NCBI RefSeq assembly: GCF_000425265.1
Contig: NZ_AUDC01000011.1
Location: forward strand, 372,001-436,000
Length of the DNA: 64,000 nucleotides
Direction: 5' to 3'
From: Maridesulfovibrio zosterae DSM 11974
Lineage (GTDB): Bacteria; Desulfobacterota; Desulfovibrionia; Desulfovibrionales; Desulfovibrionaceae
Below, in pieces: positions 15,983-23,725 of this stretch (the first letter of the stretch is position 1; every line of letters starts with the position of its first letter). The notes under the pieces were generated by a model. That model was not told the DNA's origin. It made no database searches and saw only the letters and a list, made by a program, of their open reading frames with translations. The translations under genes were made by a program, and so were the position numbers.

Positions 15983-17275
15983 TTATCCAAGTATAGAATT
16001 ACCTAATGCTGTCTGGTCTAGAAAAGCTTTAATGTTAGTAGATTTAATAGCCGCTGACAGGCTTCCGTTACCTGAGCAGAATAGAATCATAACCGAATCC
16101 ATCATAACTGGAGGACTCAGTTCTTCAGGGCACAGAGGTATGTGAATGAGTAGACGATAATCTGTTCCAAAATTGAGGTCTGCATAACGTTGTGTCCAAC
16201 TGCTTATAAGAGCAAGCTTGTTGTTCAAACCCGGTGAGCTGTTTGGTTTGGTGGAGGCGGAGAATGTTGCAATTGATTCCCTTATTGCACACGGGCTTGA
16301 GTACTCATCTGGGGTGAGTAGAAAGCCGATCTGATAGTTGCCAGCATGGAGCATTCCAAGTTCGGGAGTGCGGTTGCGTGTATTTATTGCCATCGCTCCC
16401 ATGTCAGCTTTGCTTTTTTTCAGAAACCATGAAGTTATGATATCGTTGGTTGATATCCACGGAACTTTGCTGTCCCCTTTGAATATCTTTTTTTGTTCTG
16501 CCACCCACTTCGTGTTAATCTGAAATATGCCACCGTTAAAAGTAACATCGTTTGACAGTATGTCCTGCTCTTCGCCATGTGTCAGGCCTACTTTTTCTCT
16601 GGATTCTTTTGTGCTCCATATTGCTTTAGAATCGAGCATCCAATCAAGCTTGCTGTTGGAACTTCGGCTTTCTTGTTTTGGGAACCATATACTCCCGAAA
16701 GTGCCACCTGTATTATCTACTATACGTTGGAACGATCTTATTCGTTGAGGAATCATTGATGCAACAGGCTCAGATGGATTCAACATACTATAAATCCTGT
16801 AGGCGGTGAATCCGTCTCCAAGGATGTGGCTCATGGAGAATAACACCATAAATCGATTGTCACTTCCTGTGCACAATCTGATTTTACAAAGCGGCTCATC
16901 CTTGTTCAAACTGTTGAATCCATGCTTAGTGAAAAGTTTTAACATGGCAGGCGATAGACGTTCTGTATAGGTTTCTGCCAGAATGGAGTCAACAGAGGTT
17001 CCGGATTTGCAGATATCTGTTACAGACGCCTGCTCATAAAATGGTGAGAGCTCAGGTTTCACAGGATGATAGAAACAAGGCTTAGATATTTGGTTTTCAT
17101 TGCTCAGCCTTGATGCCAGCCAGGGATTAGCCGCTAGAACCTGAGAGGCTCGGTTTTGTAGAAAGTCAGACGGAGGTTGTCCCTCGAAAATTGTAACAAA
17201 TGTAACTGGAGCATCGTACATATTATGGATAATTTCACATTCTTGGAGTGGAATAGATATAAGTTTTTCTTTCAT
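15983..17275 (-). CDS. Condensation-domain/CoA-dependent acyltransferase-fold protein
   Basis: 430-aa stand-alone protein of the CoA-dependent acyltransferase superfamily (NRPS condensation or alcohol acyltransferase type). The catalytic motif HxxxDG is present as SHILGDGFTAYR, with His150 and Asp154. The expected N-terminal strand (PLQECEIIHNMYDAPVTFVTIFEG) and a late PLCPEELSPPVMMDSVMILFCSGNGSLSAA core motif are also visible. No adenylation or carrier-protein gene is nearby, so it probably joins an acyl group to a lipid or small molecule. It diverges from a TetR regulator across a 138-base promoter region, the usual layout for a repressor-controlled gene. Confidence 0.7.
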   Translation of the reverse strand: MKEKLISIPLQECEIIHNMYDAPVTFVTIFEGQPPSDFLQNRASQVLAANPWLASRLSNENQISKPCFYHPVKPELSPFYEQASVTDICKSGTSVDSILAETYTERLSPAMLKLFTKHGFNSLNKDEPLCKIRLCTGSDNRFMVLFSMSHILGDGFTAYRIYSMLNPSEPVASMIPQRIRSFQRIVDNTGGTFGSIWFPKQESRSSNSKLDWMLDSKAIWSTKESREKVGLTHGEEQDILSNDVTFNGGIFQINTKWVAEQKKIFKGDSKVPWISTNDIITSWFLKKSKADMGAMAINTRNRTPELGMLHAGNYQIGFLLTPDEYSSPCAIRESIATFSASTKPNSSPGLNNKLALISSWTQRYADLNFGTDYRLLIHIPLCPEELSPPVMMDSVMILFCSGNGSLSAAIKSTNIKAFLDQTALGNSILG

Positions 17276-17413
17276 AATTCGTCCGTATGTTTTAAAAAAA
17301 TTAATATTTGTAGTGTGTTAAAACTAAAAGTTTGATTTCCTTAAAAGAGAATGACATATTCATTTTTATGAAAAGGTCTCATATTCTTTTTTTGCCGTCA
17401 AGGAGGTTGGGTA

Positions 17414-18037
17414 ATGGTTCAGATTCTCAAAGAGTCAGTCCGAAAAAATATTTTATTAGCAGCTGAATCGCAGTTCGCAAAATCAGGTTTTAAAAGGGCA
17501 ACGATAGCAGCTATTGCAAAAAAAGCAGGAGTTGCAACAGGGAATATATACAAATATTATTCAAGCAAAAAAGAGCTTTTCGAGGCTGTTATAACTGAAG
17601 AGTTTGTTGATAAGTTTTTGCGATTGACCCGGAACAGAATAGGTGAATTCGAGCAGTCTCAAGGAATTGATCCCTGCCGTGACTATATGGAGAATAGGGC
17701 CGGTGAATTGCTTCATTTCTGGATCAAGAATAGACGTAAGACTGTAATTCTTTTGGCTCATGCAGAAGGTACACGGTATGAGGATTTTGTACGGATTTAC
17801 ATACAGGATATGAAAGAGCTTGCTATTGCACAGGTTCGCAGACAACATCCTCAAATAAAAATGACAGATATGTTACTATTCCTGCTTGAGAAGGCTCTTA
17901 CAGATTCTGTAAGAGGTATTGTATTAACTCTCGAGCATTTTGACGATGAAGAATCCATTTTGGAAGCTTTTGGTGCTGGTACTGCTTTTCAGCTAGGTGG
18001 GCTGCTAGCTTTATTTGAATGGGCCAGCAAACGATAA
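17414..18037 (+). CDS. TetR/AcrR family transcriptional regulator
   Basis: 207 aa. The N-terminal helix-turn-helix (residues about 8-55; ILLAAESQFAKSGFKRATIAAIAKKAGVATGNIYKYYSSKKELFEAV in sections) is a textbook TetR_N domain. The C-terminal ligand domain is family-variable. AAGGAGG precedes the ATG by about ten bases. It is divergent from the condensation-fold acyltransferase gene, which it probably represses together with itself. No clear operator palindrome is visible in the shared region. Confidence 0.9.
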   Translation: MVQILKESVRKNILLAAESQFAKSGFKRATIAAIAKKAGVATGNIYKYYSSKKELFEAVITEEFVDKFLRLTRNRIGEFEQSQGIDPCRDYMENRAGELLHFWIKNRRKTVILLAHAEGTRYEDFVRIYIQDMKELAIAQVRRQHPQIKMTDMLLFLLEKALTDSVRGIVLTLEHFDDEESILEAFGAGTAFQLGGLLALFEWASKR

Positions 18038-18353
18038 GAACAGTATATATACTTGATACTATTGTTGTTATTTAATATGTTAGCTGTAGTTTATATTTAA
18101 TATTGCGATCAGTTGAATAGATTAACCAAGCAATTGAACAATCTCTACAAGTGTGCAGTTTTGCGACCAAACCCATGCTGTTGCAGAAATGCACAAAACT
18201 TGTAACCAAACACACGAACAGGGCTGTGAGGGCCCCCACAGCTCTATAGAAAACAATAAACCGTCAATTCATTTCAGGACGGCTTAGTTGAAGAAATAAA
18301 ACTAAAAAAAATGATGAACCCAAAATAATTTTTACTGTTTTCATGAGTTCGTT
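18038..18353. other. Gene-free stretch after the TetR gene
   Basis: Contains an imperfect GC-rich hairpin at 18221-18243 (GGCTGTG...CACAGC) without a T-run. Otherwise AT-rich, with no open frame worth calling. Confidence 0.4.
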
Positions 18354-18389
18354 AAGGGTTTGCATTCAATAGAATGCAAACCCTTTTTT
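18354..18389 (+). terminator. Perfect 14-bp stem terminator
   Basis: AAGGGTTTGCATTC and GAATGCAAACCCTT flank a four-base AATA loop and run into six Ts. It lies at the left edge of the first 712-bp direct repeat. Confidence 0.8.
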
Positions 18390-18938
18390 GGACAAATCAG
18401 CCCTTCTGATGAGGAACTGATTTCTTTCCTGACACGCAAAGGCGACAAAATCACCGGAATCCTCACCGGGCAGTCAGTATATTTCAAGCTCCAGATAGCC
18501 ACGCAGGTTCCTAACACCCTGACCATTGCGAGTATCACTCCCAGAAAAAAGTAAACTGTGGGGAAACTGCAAGTCCAATTCGTGCGCAGCTATGTTTCAT
18601 CAATAGATAAAGAAGACATCCCACTGATAGAGCTTCTCGAAGCTCTAAGGTTCATCAAGAAAGCTCAGGATTGTACACCGGACGAAATTATTGCTGCTGT
18701 CGGTAAAAGGATGGAAGACCTTACAAAAGACGAATTGAAAAGACTTGTTCAGTTTGCGAAAGCATACCCGCCTATGGTGCGAACCCTTTGTGGAAGTCTT
18801 TGCGAAAACATTCCTGAAGGCTTAGCTAAACCCTTTCTCATCGAGTCATTGCGCGCGACTTTGAATCCATGTACGAAATACAAATTGCCAATATCTGAAA
18901 CGATTCTGAAAAATAAAAAGGCATGGGGTATAGTTTAA
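18390..18938 (+). pseudogene. DUF6088 (AbiEi-type antitoxin/regulator) pseudogene, copy A
   Basis: Two consecutive segments in one frame, GQISPSDEELISFLTRKGDK to SITPRKK and then VGKLQVQFVRSYVSSIDKED to KKAWGIV, together match a DUF6088 protein. DUF6088 proteins are AbiEi-like winged-helix antitoxins. A TAA at 18552-18554 separates them. The N-terminal wing region present in copy B (32355-33099) is missing here, replaced by a terminator hairpin. The second part could start at GTG 18558 but has no ribosome-binding site. No AbiEii-type toxin gene follows. I consider it dead. Confidence 0.65.
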
Positions 18939-18943
18939 GTGCC

Positions 18944-19042
18944 CTTCTAGGGCATGCTTCAATGAAGATGACAGCAGACGTATACTGTCATGCTCAACGA
19001 AGCGAGAAGCAGCGCGCAGTGAGTTTATTGCCGGAATTGTAA
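18944..19042 (+). pseudogene. Tyrosine recombinase C-terminal fragment, copy A
   Basis: The frame reads LLGHASMKMTADVYCHAQRS followed by EKQRAVSLLPEL and a stop. It contains the LGH box and catalytic Tyr region of an integrase. Nothing upstream encodes the rest, since the DUF6088 remnant abuts it. The same fragment recurs at 33102-33203. Confidence 0.7.
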
Positions 19043-19078
19043 CGTATTTTGACTGATCGATTAGTTTTAGATTACGAA

Positions 19079-19108
19079 GGCCAGTCCTGTTGTGGGGCTG
19101 GTCTTTTT
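19079..19108 (+). terminator. Terminator after integrase fragment A
   Basis: GGCCAGTCC and GGGGCTGGTC form a stem followed by TTTTT. Conserved in the second repeat copy. Confidence 0.7.
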
Positions 19109-19177
19109 GTTTGGTTAATAATAGGATAGTAAAATATTAAACTTCTTAAGACTTCGCGGTAGCTCTAAGGACTTGTT

Positions 19178-19876
19178 ATGTCTATCAACAAAGAACTCGA
19201 AAATTTGTATAAAACCCACTGGCTACATTTACAACAAAAACTACTAGCCCTCAGCGTGAACCAATATACCAATCCATTTCTATTATCGTTTAACGAAACA
19301 TTACTAGCACAAGCCGATTTAAGAGTAATGATTTTCGGACAAGAAACTAAGGGGTGGGGGGATGAACTACTTCCCCCCCCAGTCGACATTATGACTATAT
19401 ATAATAAATTTTTCTGCCAACAAGAATTTTATAAAGGATATGGGCGCAGTTCATTCTGGAAAGCTTTCAGATACTTCAAAAAGCAACTAACAGAAAAAAT
19501 ACCTCGGAAAAAATCAATATATTTTAGCTGGAATAACATCAACAAAATAGGGAGACCACTAGGCAAAACAGGAGTTGATGCCGAAGTTCGTAATATTGAA
19601 CGAAAGACATTTTCGGTGATAGCAGCAGAAGTGAATCTGTTCACCCCAGATATTGTCATCTTTTTAACTGGTCCGCATCGAGACAAGGATATCCGGCACC
19701 ACTTTAAAAACGTTCAATTTACCCCTATAACGACTGACTTTCCTACCAGAGCAATAGCAAGAGTAAGTTCGGATACATTGCCCACAAAAACTATTCGCAT
19801 GTACCATCCATCATATTTTGGTGGATTTTATAAAGTTCGAGACCATGGGTTAAGTGAACTGATCAGACATATTTAA
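19178..19876 (+). CDS. Uracil-DNA glycosylase-superfamily-like protein
   Basis: 232 aa from ATG. The first motif, VMIFGQETKGWGD (Gly54-Gln55-Glu56), resembles the GQDPY/GEAPG catalytic-loop motif of uracil-DNA glycosylases. The last motif, MYHPSYFGG (His210), resembles their HPSP/HPSA loop, and PDIVIFLTGPHRD fits the central strand. Spacing and order agree with the fold, but overall resemblance to housekeeping UDG families is weak. It lies alone between a recombinase fragment and a broken integrase, so it is island cargo. DNA repair, DNA-modification defence or a non-enzymatic role are all possible. Confidence 0.5.
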   Translation: MSINKELENLYKTHWLHLQQKLLALSVNQYTNPFLLSFNETLLAQADLRVMIFGQETKGWGDELLPPPVDIMTIYNKFFCQQEFYKGYGRSSFWKAFRYFKKQLTEKIPRKKSIYFSWNNINKIGRPLGKTGVDAEVRNIERKTFSVIAAEVNLFTPDIVIFLTGPHRDKDIRHHFKNVQFTPITTDFPTRAIARVSSDTLPTKTIRMYHPSYFGGFYKVRDHGLSELIRHI

Positions 19877-19954
19877 TGCAAATTATACAAAACAATGGTT
19901 TTCGCAAACACTAGAGTCCAGACCTTGACTATCAATATCAATTATCAAAATTAT

Positions 19955-20298
19955 CAAAACTCAAAGAAGCTTACAAAACGGGTAAAGGCGACTTCTCGCT
20001 TTCGGCAAAACGGAAAAAAGACCAGAATAAATACCTGCAAGAACAAGAAGAGATAAAAACAAAATAAAAAGCGTTTATTACCTTCTCTGATTTCTGGGAA
20101 CAAAGTTACTGGCCAACGCAAAACTATAAGTCTGTCGGATCTCTCAGAGCTGAATCAGCACTTTATAGAAACTGGATATGCTCAAAGATAGGCAAAGTTC
20201 AGCTTATTAGGCTCAAAGCTAAAGATGTTGAAAAAGTTTCATCCGAGATGTTTGCAAAAGACAGGAGTATAGCATCTGTCAACTATGCTTTAACCGTG
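19955..20298 (+). pseudogene. Broken integrase, copy of the intact gene at 35.1 kb
   Basis: The bases match 35300-35642 closely and encode LKEAYKTGKGDFSLSAKRKK onward to SVNYALTV, about residues 68-182 of the intact integrase. A TAA interrupts the frame (KTK-stop versus KTKEKEST), the N-terminus is missing, and the match stops abruptly at GCCGTG/ACCGTG before the catalytic domain. A short stretch just upstream (GACTATCAATATCAATT) also matches the region upstream of the 35-kb att site. The catalytic Arg, His and Tyr are all lost. Confidence 0.85.
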
Positions 20299-20329
20299 TT
20301 GTTTATCCTTGTCTAATCTTTTTTAGGTA

Positions 20330-20956
20330 TCAGTTTAAAACTTCTTCATCGGCTTTACGGGTTAAGTGAAGAGTTCTGTTTGTTCTATCCAAAAGTTCAG
20401 AATGATCATGTGTCACTTGTATTACGGCTGTCTGGTTAGTATCTAAGGAAGATTCTAAAAGAGACCGCATAGTGTTCTTGAGTTTTTTGTCTAAGCCTGT
20501 GAAAGGTTCGTCCAATAGTAAAATCTTTGGATTGATCGCAAGGGCTCTGGCAATTGAAACACGTTGGCACATGCCTCCTGAGAGTTGATGGGGAAGCATT
20601 CCTTCGAATTTAGAAAGTTCCATACATTTAAGGAAATAGCGTGAGCGGTCTAACGCTTCATGTTTCTCTACTCCTAAGGCTCGTAGCGGCAGAGCAACGT
20701 TATTTAACGTTGTATCCCAAGGCAGCAGGCGCGCTTCTTGGAATACGTATCCTATGTGAGATGTTCCTATCTCTACGCTTCCGGAATCTGTTTTTTCCAG
20801 ACCGGCTATTATGCGTAGTATGGTAGATTTTCCGATACCGCTGGGGCCGAGTAGCGCCAAAACTTCTCCATGCTTAACGTCCAAGTTAAATCCCGAAAGA
20901 ATTGTGTAATTTCCGAATTTTTTATGGATATCTGTTAATTTAATAATGGAGTTCAT
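20330..20956 (-). CDS. ABC transporter ATP-binding protein, SsuB/TauB-like
   Basis: 208-aa ATPase with Walker A GPSGIGKST at residues 37-45, signature LSGGMCQRVSIARALA and Walker B ILLLDEPFTGLDK. The length and spacing fit the nitrate/sulfonate/taurine/NMT1 subfamily. It overlaps the permease gene by four bases and is the last gene of the receptor-methyltransferase-SBP-permease-ATPase operon. The substrate is unknown. In this setting it should carry the same molecule or metal complex that the TonB-dependent receptor brings into the periplasm. Confidence 0.9.
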   Translation of the reverse strand: MNSIIKLTDIHKKFGNYTILSGFNLDVKHGEVLALLGPSGIGKSTILRIIAGLEKTDSGSVEIGTSHIGYVFQEARLLPWDTTLNNVALPLRALGVEKHEALDRSRYFLKCMELSKFEGMLPHQLSGGMCQRVSIARALAINPKILLLDEPFTGLDKKLKNTMRSLLESSLDTNQTAVIQVTHDHSELLDRTNRTLHLTRKADEEVLN

Positions 20957-21720
20957 GTCTGCCTCCTTTCTATCGCTTTGCGAGCAGGACGCAGAAGAAG
21001 AACTTCAACCCCTCCTATTACCAGCATTGCTAATATTGTCAGTGCATAGAGATCATCTGTCTGAAGATTGGTGCGGGATATGGCCAAAGCGTGCCCGATA
21101 CCTTCATTGGTTCCGAACATTTCAGCTAGTACTACCAGCCGGATGCAGTTGCCCGTGGCTATAACCACTGAGGATAAAAGCGGACTTGCTAAAGCCATGG
21201 CGTAAATTCTAGTCAAACGCATATGTAATGGCATGCGGTAGACTTTAGCCATTTCCATAAGACTGCTGTCTACGCTCCTCATGCTGTCGGCCACGTTTAC
21301 GTATACGATAGGAGCTATCATGGTAGAAGTAATGCTCACCACCATAGTTGTTCCCATGCCGAACCAAAGCATAAAAACAACCACAACAATTATGGCTGGG
21401 ATGCTTGTAAGAATCCAACGGATTGGCGCGAGCATCAGCCGTAAAGGTTCCATCAAACCAGCCAGAACGCCCAGAACAGCTCCACTGCCAATTCCAATCA
21501 CCAGAGCCAAAATGATACGTTTTAGAGTAGGAACCAGATGCATAATCAGGAATGTTTTATTCCCTAACAGCTTAAATAATGCGGCTAAAGTTTCTACAGG
21601 CGCCGCCACCACCAGTCCCGAGTAATTACGGGCAAGTACTTCCCAGCCTAAAAGGAGCATCATAAGCCCGAGAAGATTGAAAACATAAGGGGGCAGCTTA
21701 TCAATACGTGATTCAATCAT
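20953..21720 (-). CDS. ABC transporter permease, SsuC/TauC-like
   Basis: 255-aa inner-membrane permease with about six predicted segments, starting PYVFNLLGLMMLLLGWEVLA. The EAA-like cytoplasmic loop MEMAKVYRMPLHMRLTRIYAM has the SsuC/TauC pattern. ATGA overlaps occur at both ends with the binding-protein and ATPase genes, so all three are translated together. Part of the iron-linked uptake cluster. Confidence 0.88.
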   Translation of the reverse strand: MIESRIDKLPPYVFNLLGLMMLLLGWEVLARNYSGLVVAAPVETLAALFKLLGNKTFLIMHLVPTLKRIILALVIGIGSGAVLGVLAGLMEPLRLMLAPIRWILTSIPAIIVVVVFMLWFGMGTTMVVSITSTMIAPIVYVNVADSMRSVDSSLMEMAKVYRMPLHMRLTRIYAMALASPLLSSVVIATGNCIRLVVLAEMFGTNEGIGHALAISRTNLQTDDLYALTILAMLVIGGVEVLLLRPARKAIERRQT

Positions 21721-22679
21721 TGACCAACCTCAAACAGATCACTTTTCGGCATGGTTCCTCCGATAGCGGCAGGTGATATGTCATTGATTCTGGCTAGAAA
21801 GAATAAAGCATTGTCTTGCGCTTTTTTGCCACTTAAAGTGTGAATGTTGATTTCTTTAACTGCCCCTGAATTTAGTTGCGCTGCAAGGGCAGGGAATTTC
21901 TGTTGCGTAAGGGCTAGAGCTTTGGATGGATTTTCACGTACCCATTTACATGCCTGTTTATGAGCTTTGCGAAAGTTTTGTATTAGTTCAGAGCTGTCAG
22001 ACTTTTCTCCGAAAAAAGTCATGCTAGTTGCCGCCAAGCTATGACCCGGGAAAGCTCGCGACCAAGCCTTACACATGCTTACCCGTCTAACCAATAACGG
22101 AGCGCCTTTGGCATGTTTAGCTATGGACCGTGACATCGCTACGGATACAGTCGGCTCACTGAGCATTGCATGGTCACCCTTACCGGCGAGTAAAAGATTA
22201 ACAGCTTCCAAGGCTCCGCTCGTGTGCCTAATTGATAGGTTGTTAGCTTTGTTACCTGTGGTGGCTTTGAAGAAAAGTTCCGGCATTTCCCCCGGGCCGA
22301 ATGGGAACAGCAGTGTTCCTTCAAGAGACTCCAGTGTGTCAGGACCAGACCTTACTGATACAATCCAAACCGGAGATTCATAGAGCAGAGCTATTCGTCC
22401 ATGAATCCCCCTGTTGAGCAAGGTGCTGGCAGCAGCAGTCGTGATTATTGCTGCGTCTATTTGCCTGCCTACGATCATGGCCCGAAGCATGTCGGGTGAA
22501 TGCCATGGTATGAATTTTACTTCAAAAGCCTGTTCCCATGCCCTCTCCTGTTGAGACATGGCAATAAGGGGAACAGTTTCAGCAATAGGCGGTCCTGAAA
22601 ATATCAGGGAGGGTAGGTCCTTGCACTGAGCTGGTCCGGTAAAGGAGATGAATAGTGCTATCAATAGTAATATTTTCAT
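21717..22679 (-). CDS. ABC transporter periplasmic substrate-binding protein, NMT1/SsuA-like
   Basis: Periplasmic binding protein, 320 aa from ATG 22679, which begins directly with a signal peptide (MKILLLIALFISFTGPAQC). A longer TTG start at 22703 would overlap the methyltransferase gene. The body has the SsuA/THI5 bilobal pattern (IPWHSPDMLRAMIVGRQIDAAIITTAAASTLLNRG; HAMLSEPTVSVA). The Cys after the signal region is not in a good lipobox, so a soluble protein is likelier. The ligand is unknown. Such proteins bind sulfonates, pyrimidine precursors or small organics, which is unusual beside a TonB receptor. Confidence 0.85.
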   Translation of the reverse strand: MKILLLIALFISFTGPAQCKDLPSLIFSGPPIAETVPLIAMSQQERAWEQAFEVKFIPWHSPDMLRAMIVGRQIDAAIITTAAASTLLNRGIHGRIALLYESPVWIVSVRSGPDTLESLEGTLLFPFGPGEMPELFFKATTGNKANNLSIRHTSGALEAVNLLLAGKGDHAMLSEPTVSVAMSRSIAKHAKGAPLLVRRVSMCKAWSRAFPGHSLAATSMTFFGEKSDSSELIQNFRKAHKQACKWVRENPSKALALTQQKFPALAAQLNSGAVKEINIHTLSGKKAQDNALFFLARINDISPAAIGGTMPKSDLFEVGQ

Positions 22680-22683
22680 ATTT

Positions 22684-23721
22684 TTATCTATTTTTACGGG
22701 CAATGACCAATTCCGCCGGGCCCAAAGGCATGTTCATAGTTTTGGTTTCTACTGTAGCGAATCCAGCTCCAGGTAAATATGAAGCGATCTCTCCCTGTTC
22801 AAAGGAAACATCTTGTCCTTCGAGGGCAAGAGAAAGACGGGACAAGACAATATCCGGTGGTTGGGTCCGTTCGCAGGTGAGCCCTTCGTGGAGGCTGATG
22901 AAGACTCCTCCCGGATTGAGGGCGTTATGTATGCGTGAGAACATGGATTCAAGATCTTTCGCATAATAAAGAGTTTGGCTGGCCCATATCAGATCGTAAC
23001 CTGTACCGAAATTAACTTCATTATAGTCTCCGGGAATCGTGGTTATTCGCGATTCAAGCCCTGCTGCAGTTATTTCTTCGCGTGCAACCTCCATAATTGG
23101 AGGCATATCGCACAGGGTTCCTTCCATAAAAGGATGGTTTGAAACTACTGCCATGCACATGATGCCGGGGCCGCAGCCGAGGTCCAGCATGCGTCGCATG
23201 CTCGGGTATTCCGGCAGAGATGAAATTAAGGCGGACGTTCTTTTTGCCATATCTGCTTTTTGATAGCAGGCTAAATGGCGAACGGAATTTTTCCACTTTT
23301 CTTCACTGTCTAATTTATTCTTATTTTTAATTTCCGGAGGACCTTGAAGTATTAAGGCCGGGATACGAAGAAGGTTATGGTGTTGCATGCGGGAAATGTT
23401 TTTGACCATACCTCCAAGATAAGTTGGGCTTTTTTTCAGCAAGAAAGATTTTGAAAAAGGCGTATTGGTGTATGTTCCATTTCTTTTTTCAGCAAATCCC
23501 AAGGCCGTCATGGCGTCTAGAAAGTAAATAAGATTGGTTTCATCAGTCTCCACTTCCAATTTTTCGGCAATAACTTTGGGATCATGAATTTTATCCAGTA
23601 TATCCGTCAGTTCCATCTCAATGACAGTTTCCAATACGGCCATACGGGCTGGACTAACCATTAATTCAAAAAGCAAGTCCGATTTCAGGGGTTGTGTTAA
23701 GGCGTTAATCTGTTGTGTCAT
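22684..23721 (-). CDS. SAM-dependent methyltransferase (Methyltransf_2-like) in the uptake operon
   Basis: 345 aa. An N-terminal winged-helix dimerisation region (residues about 15-100) is followed by a class I methyltransferase domain with motif I RMLDLGCGPGIMCMAV near residue 180 and LICASQTLYYAKD-like post-motifs (here LIWASQTLYYAKDLESMF). This is the small-molecule O-methyltransferase architecture. It starts four bases after the TonB receptor stop and sits directly before the ABC importer genes. A cytoplasmic enzyme modifying the imported compound, or making a metallophore, is a reasonable inference. Proof is lacking. Confidence 0.78.
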   Translation of the reverse strand: MTQQINALTQPLKSDLLFELMVSPARMAVLETVIEMELTDILDKIHDPKVIAEKLEVETDETNLIYFLDAMTALGFAEKRNGTYTNTPFSKSFLLKKSPTYLGGMVKNISRMQHHNLLRIPALILQGPPEIKNKNKLDSEEKWKNSVRHLACYQKADMAKRTSALISSLPEYPSMRRMLDLGCGPGIMCMAVVSNHPFMEGTLCDMPPIMEVAREEITAAGLESRITTIPGDYNEVNFGTGYDLIWASQTLYYAKDLESMFSRIHNALNPGGVFISLHEGLTCERTQPPDIVLSRLSLALEGQDVSFEQGEIASYLPGAGFATVETKTMNMPLGPAELVIARKNR

Positions 23722-23725
23722 GTTC

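Larger units (their letters stand above)
18397..19108 (+). repeat. 712-bp direct repeat, copy A
   Basis: Nearly identical to 32558-33269 at a constant offset of 14161 bases without net insertions. It contains the C-terminal part of the DUF6088 pseudogene, a tyrosine-recombinase tail and a shared terminator. The encoded 126-residue second half differs at only two positions between copies. The repeats flank the TonB/ABC uptake region. Confidence 0.9.

Noticed and set aside
18558-18938. The 126-aa frames in both repeats (18558-18938, 32719-33099) as independent genes
   Set aside because: No ribosome-binding site at the GTG, and the frame continues the upstream DUF6088 sequence across a single TAA; better explained as one interrupted gene.
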